DNA of 40,252 bases from the NCBI GenBank assembly GCA_045643185.1, contig JAZUKH010000269.1, forward strand, positions 1 to 40,252. Direction: 5' to 3'. The notes under the pieces were generated by a model. That model had not been told where the DNA came from and made no database searches. It worked only from the letters and a program-made list of their open reading frames with translations. This document shows positions 25,045-33,268 of the stretch, one piece after another (the stretch's first letter is position 1; each line of letters opens with the position of its first letter). Origin of the DNA: RGIG464 sp045643185. Its GTDB lineage: Bacteria; Myxococcota_A; Bradymonadia; UBA4248. The position numbers were made by a program, and so were the translations under genes.

Positions 25045-25623
25045 ATGCCACTCCTTTCCGATTTTTCAGATACCGCAGCACTCGCCGAGTCGAAACGCCT
25101 CGGTCTCGTGATCTTAGCGCGTCGTACCAAACTCGACGACTGGACAGGACTCGAACGCGAGACGATCACGCCCAAACCCAGTGAAAATTCAGGCTTTACC
25201 ACGGGCATGCTCACCCTGTTTCGCTACGCCCGCGGCGAAGACGTGCCTGCGACACTCGTTCGCAGCTTTTTGGACGACTTGCTGGAACTCATGTTTTGCG
25301 GACTCGCCAGTCCCGAAATGGCCCTGCCGTCATTCAGTAAAATGGGCGACCGTCCCTGGGCCCACGCATGGCGCGCCGCTGAGATCCGCCTCGTCGTCGA
25401 CGAACAGGAACCGGTCGAAACGCCGACCCTGGCCCACCTGCTCTGTATTCCAAGCCACACGCTGGCTCGCTATCTCATGCAGAACGGCATGACGCCCAGT
25501 TACGTGCCCGCAGAGAAGCTCAAGGAAGTCACCGAATTCTTTACGCGCCCAGGCGAATCACGTTGCGCCCCCGTCCCAACTCCCGACGGTGACGTCATCG
25601 ACCTCGCGCCGGAGAACGACTAA
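25045..25623 (+). CDS. Hypothetical protein translationally coupled to nth
   Basis: The 192-residue protein is soluble, with no signal peptide or membrane segment. I recognise no family. Its C-terminal half has a helix-turn-helix-like string, TLAHLLCIPSHTLARYLMQN, with short helices, and it ends in an Asp/Glu/Pro tail. Its TAA is followed at once by the ATG of nth with no spacer, so the two are almost certainly co-transcribed and coupled. A role near DNA repair or its regulation is a guess from position only. No strong ribosome binding site precedes the ATG. A perfect TATAAT at 24978-24983 may be its -10 box, but no good -35 is seen. Confidence 0.6.
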   Translation: MPLLSDFSDTAALAESKRLGLVILARRTKLDDWTGLERETITPKPSENSGFTTGMLTLFRYARGEDVPATLVRSFLDDLLELMFCGLASPEMALPSFSKMGDRPWAHAWRAAEIRLVVDEQEPVETPTLAHLLCIPSHTLARYLMQNGMTPSYVPAEKLKEVTEFFTRPGESRCAPVPTPDGDVIDLAPEND

Positions 25624-26241
25624 ATGCGAAAACCCAAGCATTTCAACGAAATCGTTGCTGTGTTGGACACCTACGTGCCCGACCCGAAAATTCCATTGAA
25701 CTTCAGCGACCCGTTTTCGCTACTGATCGCCGTCATTTTGTCGGCCCAATGCACCGACAAACGCGTCAACGAGGTCATGCCCGAACTTTTGAAGCGCGGC
25801 ACCACACCGGCTCAAATCGCCGCGTTGAGCGTCGAGGACATCAGTGCGATCATCAAGCCTTGTGGCTTATACACGCGCAAAGCGCCGGCGATTTTGCAGA
25901 TCAGCCAGACGCTGCGCGACCAGTTCGACGGCCAGGTTCCCAACACGCGCGAAGCGCTGGAGGCGCTGCCCTGCGTTGGTCGCAAAACCGCCAACGTCGT
26001 ACTGTCACACGCATTCGGCATACCCGCGTTCCCCGTCGATACCCACATTCTTCGCCTCAGCCAACGTTGGAGCTGGTCACTCGCCAAAACCGCCGACGCC
26101 GTCGAACGCGACCTCTGCGCTCTCTTTCCCGACACCGAGTGGATGCGCCGACACCTGCAGCTCATTCTGTTTGGCCGAACCTGGTGTAAGGCCACCGGCC
26201 ACCACGCCGAAACCTGCCCTGCCTGCCAGCTACTGATCTAG
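25624..26241 (+). CDS. nth: Endonuclease III-like DNA glycosylase/AP lyase, iron-sulfur site incomplete
   Basis: Endonuclease III removes oxidised pyrimidines and nicks the abasic site by beta-elimination. The helix-hairpin-helix is clear: LEALPCVGRKTANVVL, with the catalytic Lys, followed by FPVDTHILRLSQRW, with the catalytic Asp. The early ILSAQCTDKRVN string is also typical. Length is 205, close to the usual 210. The C-terminal cluster-binding region is abnormal: WCKATGHHAETCPACQLLI ends the protein. This gives C-x9-C-x2-C instead of C-x6-C-x2-C-x5-C, so the fourth ligand is absent and the first spacing is longer. The [4Fe-4S] cluster may be missing or bound differently. The start abuts the stop of the upstream gene. 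Confidence 0.9.
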   Translation: MRKPKHFNEIVAVLDTYVPDPKIPLNFSDPFSLLIAVILSAQCTDKRVNEVMPELLKRGTTPAQIAALSVEDISAIIKPCGLYTRKAPAILQISQTLRDQFDGQVPNTREALEALPCVGRKTANVVLSHAFGIPAFPVDTHILRLSQRWSWSLAKTADAVERDLCALFPDTEWMRRHLQLILFGRTWCKATGHHAETCPACQLLI

Positions 26242-26390
26242 ACATTTCAAATGCCCTAGGCCGTCAACAAAAGATTTTATATATTCATCTTTGTTAATAA
26301 TATTATTTACAAACCAGCCAAATATTATTAAACAACGCAATCATACATAAACTCAAAGATCTCACATCGACTGCGTCATAAACAATCGTA

Positions 26391-26460
26391 GTAGGGGAAA
26401 GCCTTCCCCTACGCGTCTATTCGCGTTGCGAATACGCCGCTACCCCTTCTGCCTACGGCA
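26391..26460 (+). repeat. 70-bp palindromic element, copy A
   Basis: The element opens with GGGGAAAGCCTTCCCC, itself a hairpin. It continues into TATTCGC-GTT-GCGAATA-C with outer arms GCGTC/GCCGC (one mismatch) and ends in TACCCCTTCTGCC. A nearly identical copy lies in inverted orientation at 30022-30090. Both are about 45 bp past the stop codon of a GLUG lipoprotein gene, but in opposite orientation to that gene. Confidence 0.8.
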
Positions 26461-26511
26461 TGCCGCACTCAATGATGCGGCACACCTGAACCGACTGAGA
26501 GCATTTACAAA

Positions 26512-29139
26512 TTATTTCTGACCGACCGCCTCAACGAGTTTATCGAGAGCATTGCTGAGGTCAGGCAATGACTTAACATAGAATTTAATATTTTCCTTAG
26601 CGCCAGAACAATCCGTGGCGAGTGGGAATGTGTCAATGGTATCACTAGCCTCTGCCTTCATCTCAACCTCCGAAGGTTTAACGCCGGAGGCACCATAATT
26701 CTCTTCGTCATCGAAAGCAACCTCGCTGTCGTCCAACATTAAGAAGCGAGTAAATAACATTGAGTAATTGGTAATAATTTTTGTGACGGCTTGCGTCCAA
26801 ATGCGATTACATTCATCCCCGATCGTATCAAAACGTGCCGTCGCAAACATAGAATACGTAATATCTCGACTCGTCGGGCTTGTAATAACTTTTCCTCCAA
26901 ATCCGCCCAACGAATAGGAAGAGTTGGAAAAGAGGTTGGCAAAAACAGAGATAAAACTCGCGGAGCTACGATCAGAACTCAAGGCACCGATAAATCCGCC
27001 GACCTCAGCTATGCCGGAGATTTCGTCCACACGGACATTAGCATTATTAACTTCAAAATATGTGGAGGAATCTGATCCAATGGCGCCACCGAGCGTAGAA
27101 TATCCTGAGAGGGTGTTTGCACGCACGAGCAAATTCGAAATGGACGTTTTATTCCCAGCCGATATGCCTATGGCCCCACCGATATTGCTATCAAGGAGTG
27201 TATTGGTTGTGGCTATGCTTCCGATCTGCACGGCGCTATCTTTTACGACGCAATTGAAATTCCCAGCATCGCTATCGGGGTTGCAGTAACCGATCAACCC
27301 ACCAATACCCGCGCCTGTGGAGAGAATCTTTTTACCAACCAGGACGACGTGATCGGCACTACCAACGCCGATGTACCCGCCCACATCAGAGTTACCCTGA
27401 ATCTCGTCAAAGCTGACCTGCAGATAACGGACGCCCAAATTAATGTTATCTGGGATAAACGCGTCATAGCCAAAAACGCCACCGACATGGTCTTTCCCTG
27501 TGATCTTATCGAACTTCATAATTTTGTCAGACGTAAACGTGTATTCGGCACCTTGTGTCTTCCCCACGAGTCCGCCGACATTATTCGAATCAGGCGCATT
27601 GATGGTCACGCCATCCGCGAAACAGTTTTTGATAATGATCGGCTTGGCGTACTTACCCTCATCCACGACATAGGCGCGAGTTTCACCCACAAGTCCACCG
27701 ACATTATCAACATTATCGTTGTTATTCCTTGCGGAAATAGAAAGTGTGCCTGAATATATAATATTTTCTAACACATTATCAAACTCGTTAGCCACCTCAC
27801 GGGGAGTTGAGATCTCATTCCCGGAATATGCAATATTCGCCAATAAACCGTGGCCATTTTTGACATCAAAATCGATAATTAGATCCTTAATTTCAGAAGC
27901 GTGGATATGCTCGAACAGCGGTTGAGACAAGGCACAACGTTTACCATCAGGCGCAACGCTCGTAATGCGATGTCCATTACCATGGATCTTGGCATCATTG
28001 AGATCAGCGATAATACTCAAATCGTTGATGATACATTCCTGAGCATTGATCGAGGTATTTGGCAGATCAGCCAAATTGATGTCATTTTTAAATTCTACAT
28101 TTTTGACCTGCCAAAATTTGCTGTATTTAGGGTCGTATGCCCCCTTCCCTGACAGGATCATAATAACGTCATAAAAATTTTCCGCATGATAAACGTACAA
28201 AACGTTGCCCTCAACAGCGACGGGGCAAAATTCATAACTGCCTTCCAGCACTTTGGGATTATAGGGACACGGATCTTCTTCGTCAATCACGCCATCTCCA
28301 TCCGTATCGAGTGGTGCCTCGTCGATACAGGTGTTGTTTTCACAGGCATAGCCACATTCACGTGACTGCCACTTATCTTCAACACAAGTCAACAGGATCT
28401 TGCCAGTTTCGTCGCATTTAACCTCATTGCCTGTACATTCTCTCGTCACGCAATTACCTTCGAGACAAATATCTTCACAGGCGTCTTGTTTTGACCAGTC
28501 GTTATTCTCGCACACGAGCGGCGTTTTGCCGTCTTCGTCGCATTTTTTGGCGCCGGCATCACAGACTTTTTCAGCACAGGACTTGTCGGAGCAGATGCCG
28601 GATTCGCAGACCTGGTCTTGTTTCCATTCGCCGTTGTCATTGCACTTCAACAAGATCTTGCCAGACTCGTCGCATTTAAGTTCGTCTTTTGTGCAACCTG
28701 GTTCCTTATCTCCGCCAGTGCAATTCACGTCGCCTGGATCACAAACTGGTGTAGAACCTTTCTCAACGCATTTGCCACTCTGACAGATCGTGTTTCCAGA
28801 ACACGCATTGTCACACGAGCCACAATGCTCGTTGTTCGTCGTCGCATCGATCTTCTCGCCATTGCATTTAATGTGAACATTCTTACTGTACTCACTACAA
28901 GCGTAGTGATCCGTCGTGCCATAAACCAGGACGCAGGATTCTGTTCCAAAACATTGCTCCATCTGATGCGTGACATTGTCATCTTTGACGGGTTCAAAAA
29001 TCGAGTCCTGGATCACCCCAACAAAGATGCCTTCATCACATTTGGTAATGTTCACTTCACCTTCAGCCTGTTCCGTGCAAGAAGCGAGCAAACCAGCTGC
29101 GGCAAGTACGGAAATAATAGAAAGGTTGCGCTTCAACAT
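26512..29139 (-). CDS. GLUG-repeat lipoprotein, paralogue 1
   Basis: The 875-residue protein starts 8 bases after AGGAG with lipobox LASC (Cys 21). A conserved head contains GVIQDSIFEPV, ACSEY and a Cys-knot-like stretch with HCGSCDNAC. Three Cys modules follow, of the type KCDESGKILLKC...W...CESGICSDKSC, up to about residue 270. One TSP3 calcium loop, DTDGDGVIDEEDPCPYNP, leads into the main body. From about residue 310 the body shows NFYDVIMILSGKGAY and then about nine GLUG-type turns (VGGLVGETRAYV, NVGGLVGKTQG, VGGVFGYDA, IGGAIGISAG), which predicts a long parallel beta-helix. The C-terminal LPDLSNALDKLVEAVG is shared with the paralogues. An adhesin or surface-binding role is inferred; no enzyme motif is visible. 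Confidence 0.85.
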   Translation of the reverse strand: MLKRNLSIISVLAAAGLLASCTEQAEGEVNITKCDEGIFVGVIQDSIFEPVKDDNVTHQMEQCFGTESCVLVYGTTDHYACSEYSKNVHIKCNGEKIDATTNNEHCGSCDNACSGNTICQSGKCVEKGSTPVCDPGDVNCTGGDKEPGCTKDELKCDESGKILLKCNDNGEWKQDQVCESGICSDKSCAEKVCDAGAKKCDEDGKTPLVCENNDWSKQDACEDICLEGNCVTRECTGNEVKCDETGKILLTCVEDKWQSRECGYACENNTCIDEAPLDTDGDGVIDEEDPCPYNPKVLEGSYEFCPVAVEGNVLYVYHAENFYDVIMILSGKGAYDPKYSKFWQVKNVEFKNDINLADLPNTSINAQECIINDLSIIADLNDAKIHGNGHRITSVAPDGKRCALSQPLFEHIHASEIKDLIIDFDVKNGHGLLANIAYSGNEISTPREVANEFDNVLENIIYSGTLSISARNNNDNVDNVGGLVGETRAYVVDEGKYAKPIIIKNCFADGVTINAPDSNNVGGLVGKTQGAEYTFTSDKIMKFDKITGKDHVGGVFGYDAFIPDNINLGVRYLQVSFDEIQGNSDVGGYIGVGSADHVVLVGKKILSTGAGIGGLIGYCNPDSDAGNFNCVVKDSAVQIGSIATTNTLLDSNIGGAIGISAGNKTSISNLLVRANTLSGYSTLGGAIGSDSSTYFEVNNANVRVDEISGIAEVGGFIGALSSDRSSASFISVFANLFSNSSYSLGGFGGKVITSPTSRDITYSMFATARFDTIGDECNRIWTQAVTKIITNYSMLFTRFLMLDDSEVAFDDEENYGASGVKPSEVEMKAEASDTIDTFPLATDCSGAKENIKFYVKSLPDLSNALDKLVEAVGQK

Positions 29140-29181
29140 CTTTTGTCTCCTGTTTATCGCTTTTAATCAATCGAATATCGC

Positions 29182-29209
29182 GCCATTTCGAGACCGGTCG
29201 GGAAATGGC
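29182..29209 (-). promoter_or_regulatory. Leader hairpin of GLUG paralogue 1
   Basis: GCCATTTC and GAAATGGC form a perfect 8-bp stem with a 12-base loop. It lies between the candidate promoter and the ribosome binding site, so it would form in the 5' untranslated RNA. Confidence 0.35.
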
Positions 29210-29237
29210 CCAGTATGAACGCACAAGGCTAGTTGTT

Positions 29238-29266
29238 AGTATAACAGATTGCGCATCAAACGCCAA
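29238..29266 (-). promoter_or_regulatory. Candidate sigma-70 promoter of GLUG paralogue 1
   Basis: On the minus strand TTGGCG (29261-29266) and TATACT (29238-29243) are separated by 17 bases, about 100 bases upstream of the ATG. Confidence 0.45.
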
Positions 29267-29450
29267 ACGATTCCACGTGAAATTCGACCGCACGTCTCCA
29301 CATGGAATACAACCGATAACAAGCGGTTATCGTCTTGATAACAAAGCAGAATATATTTATTTATATATAATATTATCTTTGTACTAATAAAAGGTTAAAT
29401 TTACAAAATTAATGTTTAATCAAATCATTATTTAAAAATATCCGTATCCG

Positions 29451-29490
29451 CGGCTACGGATACGCGGCTACGGATACGCGGCTACGGATG
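29451..29490. repeat. 14-bp tandem repeat, almost three units
   Basis: The unit CGGCTACGGATACG occurs at 29451-29464 and 29465-29478, and as a partial third unit at 29479-29490. Together with the preceding CCGTATCCG it can fold as GTATCCG/CGGATAC, so it may be an amplified relative of the TAT/ATAC palindromes. Confidence 0.6.
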
Positions 29491-29900
29491 TGCACAGTAC
29501 TCCACGACACAGGTCGCGTGCTCAGGGGACGTTTTCCCATAAGCTGCTGTACACATACTATCACATCGCTGCTGACACGATGCGTCCGATCGATCACAAA
29601 ATATGTTGTATCCAATTTGTGCATTTGATTATCTTCACATTGCAACGCTACCTCAGCCTCATACTCACAGACATACACGAAATGTTCTTCAGAAGCTTTA
29701 CAATATTTTTCATTATTATTGTTATCGCAATCACAACCTGTATAATGCGCTCTTTCGCCATACTCATACGTTAACCGATATGAATCTTTTTTTTGATACC
29801 CACTTCGTAAAGAAGGTAGCCTCAATACACTCATCAAGCTTGTTAACAAAGGTACTCTTTCAATAAATATGGCGGCCGAAGAAGCAGAAATGAGTGTCAA
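29482..29900 (-). pseudogene. Cys-rich protein fragment with a single-base frameshift
   Basis: From about 29790 down, the minus strand reads a Cys-rich segment: GCDCDNNNNEKYC, then YVCEYEAEVALQCEDN and LDTTYF. At a T4 tract (about 29601) the frame then passes into residues without Cys. Restoring one T gives a continuation of FCDRSDASCQQRCDSMC and HATCVVEYCAHP, with a stop at 29482-29484, so the Cys pattern runs across the break. The spacing resembles small secreted disulfide-rich domains, and the proteins on both sides are Cys-rich lipoproteins. No signal peptide is visible at the N-terminal end. Either the gene is decaying or there is a homopolymer sequencing error. Confidence 0.45.
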
Positions 29901-29931
29901 TGAATTTCAAGCCCTCTTTGCAAAATCATGA
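29797..29931 (+). pseudogene. Remnant of the C-terminal end of an Rpn-like nuclease gene
   Basis: The plus strand has a 44-residue open frame closed by TGA at 29929-29931 and with no start codon at its beginning. Its sequence, with SLNTLIKLVNKGTLSINMAA and EEAEMSVNEFQALF, resembles the tail helices seen in Rpn/PD-(D/E)XK transposase-like proteins, where a (V/I)xKGxIS...AA...GMSVEEF pattern is common. The nuclease domain that should precede it is absent. The fragment overlaps, antisense, the 5' part of the Cys-rich fragment. A second short open frame overlaps its stop (ATGA) and runs to about 30039; it is probably more debris. Confidence 0.45.
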
Positions 29932-30021
29932 ATGACAATACATTGAACAAAGCTGCTGACGTGCTTCGTGAAATGAGCGGTAATGCTATCGTTATGGACT
30001 TAATTACTGTATATGCAGGCC

Positions 30022-30090
30022 GCAGGCAGAAAGGGTAGCGGCGTATTCGCAACGCGAATAGCCGCGTAGGGGAAGGCTTTCCCCTCCCCT
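30022..30090 (-). repeat. 70-bp palindromic element, copy B (inverted relative to copy A)
   Basis: On the minus strand it reads GGGGAAAGCCTTCCCC, then GCGGC-TATTCGC-GTT-GCGAATA-C-GCCGC, then TACCCTTTCTGCC. It matches copy A at 26391-26460 with only a few substitutions. Here the outer stem is perfect, whereas copy A has one mismatch. Confidence 0.8.
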
Positions 30091-30131
30091 ATTCATATAA
30101 ACAAAATGAATTTTCCAAACTTAATTTACGA

Positions 30132-32951
30132 TCACTCAACATCCGATTTGACAGCTTCGACGAGTTTATCCAGTTCTTCGCTCAAATCGGGCAGTGGGTA
30201 CACGTAAAACGAAATATCTTTGGTTCCACCGATACAATTCGTCGCGAATTTGAAATTCTCCACGGGGTTGGACGACGAAGCCTGCACACTCGCCGGCTTG
30301 ACAGGGGTCGCATTCCCATTATCTTCCTGGTTGAAAGCATATTCATAATCTTCAGCCTGATAAAACAGAGCTGATGTAGAAACGACAACGTTCTTATTGG
30401 TTTCGCTCATGGCATAAGCCCAGACGCGTGAGCAACTTGGCGCGTTATTGTAACGAGTCGTCGCGACCCAGGACTGTTCAAAGGGTGAAACGGACGACGG
30501 CGGCGTGCTGACCTGACTGGCGACACCGCCCATTTTCGCACCACTCGGGGCAAACAGGTTTGCCAAAACCGAATATTGTTTGACCGAGCCGCTATTTGAA
30601 CCAATAAAGCCCGTCAGGCCACCCACGTGATTGGCGCCTTCCACGTGATCCGCACGAACATAGAGCTCAGAAAAGCTGATCTTTTGGGGACTGCTCTTTC
30701 CGAATGCCCCACCGACATAGTCATTGCCATAGACCTTGTTTGAACGGACATACAGGTGTTTTGCCAGACTCGTGCTGGAAGAAGAAATAACGCCGACCAT
30801 GCCGCCGACCGAGTCACCCTTCGATTCTACACTGTCGATCTGCAGGGCGCTGTTTTCGGCATTACAATCCGCACCATTAGAGCTTCCACTATAACTGCAA
30901 ATTCCGACCATACCGCCTACAGTCCCAGCCTTCGCCAAAACGGCGTTGCCCACCATGACGACATTAACGATATGCCCCTGACCGACGTAGCCGCCGACCC
31001 TGCTGTTGCCCTGGACCGTGTCAAAAGCGACGCGAAGATACCCATTCTGCGTATCGAACTCGTCATAGAACCTGGCGTCTACGCCCAAAACGCCACCGAC
31101 GTTGTCTTTGCCAGACACGCTATCGATCTTCATGATCTGGTCTTTTGTATAGCTGTATTTGGCGCCCCAGGTCTTGCCGACGAGGCCGCCGACATTGTCG
31201 CTGTTGGGCGCGCTGACCGTCACGCCATCAGCATAGCAGTCTTCTATGAGCGTCGGCAGTATGAACAAACTTTGTTTGGTGTCCACGACGTACGCGACCA
31301 CTTCGCCGACCAGGCCGCCAACATTGGATTCGGCCGTACTGATGAGCAAGCCGGCATACGTCACATTTCGTATGACACTGCTTTTTGTATCTTTGATCGA
31401 ATCCAGGGTCTCGTCCTCATCCCCACTGAAGACGCGGTTGGCGAGCAATCCCTGACCGTCTTTCACGTCAAAATCGATCGATAGATCAGAAATTTCGGTC
31501 TGATGAAGGGTATCGAACAACGGCTGCGGCAACGCACAACGTGCGCCGTCGGTCGTCACGCTCGTAATGCGATGACCATTTCCCTTGATCACCACGTCAT
31601 TGAGCTGCAACCCAAAATTCCAGTCATTCACGACACATTCGTCGTCATCGCTTGACATATTGGCCAGATCAGCCAGATTGATGTCACTTTTGAAGTCAAT
31701 GACCTTGATCTGTTCGGGCTTGATGTTCTGATAATTTTCGTTTTGATCCCCGTTACCCGACAGAATCATAGCGGCGTCGTACAGATCCTGAGCAAAGTAG
31801 ATGTTGAGCGTACCATTCGTAAAGTTAACGCAGGAATTTGGTTTTTCGGTCGTGTAATCCGCGTTGTATGGACACACATCTTTGTAATCGGGCACGGTAT
31901 CGGCATCGGTATCGAGCGGCACTTCGTCAAAGCAGATATCATCGAGACAGGCATACGCGCAGCTTTTTTGTTCCCAGTCGCCGTTTTTGCAGACCAACAG
32001 GTTCTTGTCGTCAGCGCATTTGACCTCATCGCCATGGCAAGCGAAGTTGAGGCACTCACCAGCTTCGCAGGCATCCGCGCAGCTGGTCAGATCTTTCCAA
32101 GCGTTGTTTTCGCAGACCTGCGGCGTCTTGCCATCGGCTGCGCACTGTTTGGCATTGGCGTCACAGACTTTGTCGGCACAAGCTTTGTCGCTGCAAACGC
32201 CGGATTCGCAAACATGGTCGTCCTGCCATTGTCCCTGGTCATCGCATTTCAACAGGGTCTTGCCATCAGCTGCGCATTTGTTCTCATTTGGCTGACAATC
32301 CGGCGTTTTTTTGACGCACTCACCGGCTTCGCAGGCATTGTCACAGCTGGTCAGATCTTTCCAAGCGTTGTTTTCACAGACCTGCGGCGTCTTGCCATCG
32401 GCTGCGCACTGTTTGGCATTGGCGTCACAGACTTTGTCGGCACAAGCTTTGTCGCTGCAAACGCCGGATCCGCAAACATGGTCGTCCTGCCATTGTCCCT
32501 GGTCATCGCATTTTAACAGGGTCTTGCCGTCAGCTGCGCATTTAACGTCGTCTTTCGTGCAAAGCTGGTCATCGACCACGCATTCTCCCTGTTTACAGAC
32601 CTTTCCCCCCTGACAAACGTTACGGCACGAACCGCAATGTTCGTTGCTCTGACTGGCATCGACTTTTTCGCCATTACAACGGATGTGGTAGTTGTTTACG
32701 AATTCGCTGCAAGCATACTTGTCTTTGGAACCGTAAACCAAAACGCAATATTCAGTCTCGAAACAACGTTCCTGTTTGCGCGTCTCAGTGCCATCCATGA
32801 TCGGGTCAAAAATGGAGTCTTGTATGACGCCCAAAAAAGTGCCGCCGTTACAGCCAACGGTCTTGACTTCTTCGTCACCGGTCTCCACACAGCCTGCGAG
32901 CAATCCCGCAGTTGCAAGCACTGTTAAAATAGAAAAATTACGTTTTAACAT
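30132..32951 (-). CDS. GLUG-repeat lipoprotein, paralogue 2
   Basis: The start at 32951 follows an AGAGGA site and begins the lipoprotein signal (lipobox LAGC, Cys 21); an ATG 60 bases further up only adds residues before the signal. The mature form keeps the layout of paralogue 1: head with GVIQDSIFDPI and HCGSCRNVC, Cys modules, one TSP3-like loop, LYDAAMILSGNGDQ, GLUG turns (SNVGGLVGEV, NVGGLVGKTWG, VGGVLGVDA, VGGMVGVIS) and the C-terminal LPDLSEELDKLVEAV. It has five Cys modules rather than three, because a 264-bp unit is duplicated in tandem. The TSP3-like loop reads DTDADTVPDYKD, lacking a Gly and an Asp of the calcium consensus, so calcium binding there may be weak. Length is 939 residues. 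Confidence 0.85.
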   Translation of the reverse strand: MLKRNFSILTVLATAGLLAGCVETGDEEVKTVGCNGGTFLGVIQDSIFDPIMDGTETRKQERCFETEYCVLVYGSKDKYACSEFVNNYHIRCNGEKVDASQSNEHCGSCRNVCQGGKVCKQGECVVDDQLCTKDDVKCAADGKTLLKCDDQGQWQDDHVCGSGVCSDKACADKVCDANAKQCAADGKTPQVCENNAWKDLTSCDNACEAGECVKKTPDCQPNENKCAADGKTLLKCDDQGQWQDDHVCESGVCSDKACADKVCDANAKQCAADGKTPQVCENNAWKDLTSCADACEAGECLNFACHGDEVKCADDKNLLVCKNGDWEQKSCAYACLDDICFDEVPLDTDADTVPDYKDVCPYNADYTTEKPNSCVNFTNGTLNIYFAQDLYDAAMILSGNGDQNENYQNIKPEQIKVIDFKSDINLADLANMSSDDDECVVNDWNFGLQLNDVVIKGNGHRITSVTTDGARCALPQPLFDTLHQTEISDLSIDFDVKDGQGLLANRVFSGDEDETLDSIKDTKSSVIRNVTYAGLLISTAESNVGGLVGEVVAYVVDTKQSLFILPTLIEDCYADGVTVSAPNSDNVGGLVGKTWGAKYSYTKDQIMKIDSVSGKDNVGGVLGVDARFYDEFDTQNGYLRVAFDTVQGNSRVGGYVGQGHIVNVVMVGNAVLAKAGTVGGMVGICSYSGSSNGADCNAENSALQIDSVESKGDSVGGMVGVISSSSTSLAKHLYVRSNKVYGNDYVGGAFGKSSPQKISFSELYVRADHVEGANHVGGLTGFIGSNSGSVKQYSVLANLFAPSGAKMGGVASQVSTPPSSVSPFEQSWVATTRYNNAPSCSRVWAYAMSETNKNVVVSTSALFYQAEDYEYAFNQEDNGNATPVKPASVQASSSNPVENFKFATNCIGGTKDISFYVYPLPDLSEELDKLVEAVKSDVE
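32053..32543 (-). repeat. 264-bp tandem duplication inside GLUG paralogue 2
   Basis: Segments 32053-32279 and 32317-32543 match over 227 bp at a fixed offset of 264 bp (88 codons), with about eight differences by my count. Each copy encodes two Cys modules with DGKTLLKCDDQGQWQDDHVC and KQCAADGKTPQVCENNAW. Confidence 0.85.
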
Positions 32952-33114
32952 TATTATTATTCCTCTCTTGAGCTGATCAGCATCAATGACACTCACGCGC
33001 CAATTTGACACGCGAGAAGAGGCTTCAAGAATTGATATTGATTTATGACAAAGCCGATATGTCTGCGTATTACAACTCAGATAGGCATAAACGCCCGATT
33101 GCCTATGATTTTAA

Positions 33115-33208
33115 GCGCGGCTATTTCATACCCCGCCCCCGCGTCGCTTCTCCCTCGCTTGAGCCGCCCGGACCGGACGGCTCTACGGCTCGGTCAATAC
33201 GCGCCGCG
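33115..33208. repeat. Large divergent member of the TAT/ATAC palindrome family
   Basis: CGCGGC-TATT at 33115-33124 and AATA-CGC-GCCGCG at about 33196-33208 form the outer arms, with three unpaired bases instead of one. The loop contains another hairpin, GAGCCG/CGGCTC (33160-33183). Five T follow. It lies in the 317-bp gap between paralogues 2 and 3, which holds no gene that I can support. Confidence 0.5.
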
Positions 33209-33268
33209 TTTTTCTGATTTTCGACACAACTTGTTTGTTTTTCTCAACTGAACTGTCGCGTCTGCGTC

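Larger units (their letters stand above)
29140..29450. other. 311-bp upstream region of GLUG paralogue 1
   Basis: No gene is seen. The region contains the candidate promoter (29238-29266), a leader hairpin (29182-29209) and a small stem, CGATAAC/GTTATCG, at 29314-29332. The remainder (29340-29450) is very AT-rich. Confidence 0.5.

Noticed and set aside
29603..29866. Plus-strand frame of 87 codons rich in His, Leu and Tyr
   Set aside because: It is antisense to a Cys-rich fragment and in a different frame from the Rpn-like remnant; it has no ribosome binding site or recognisable motif.
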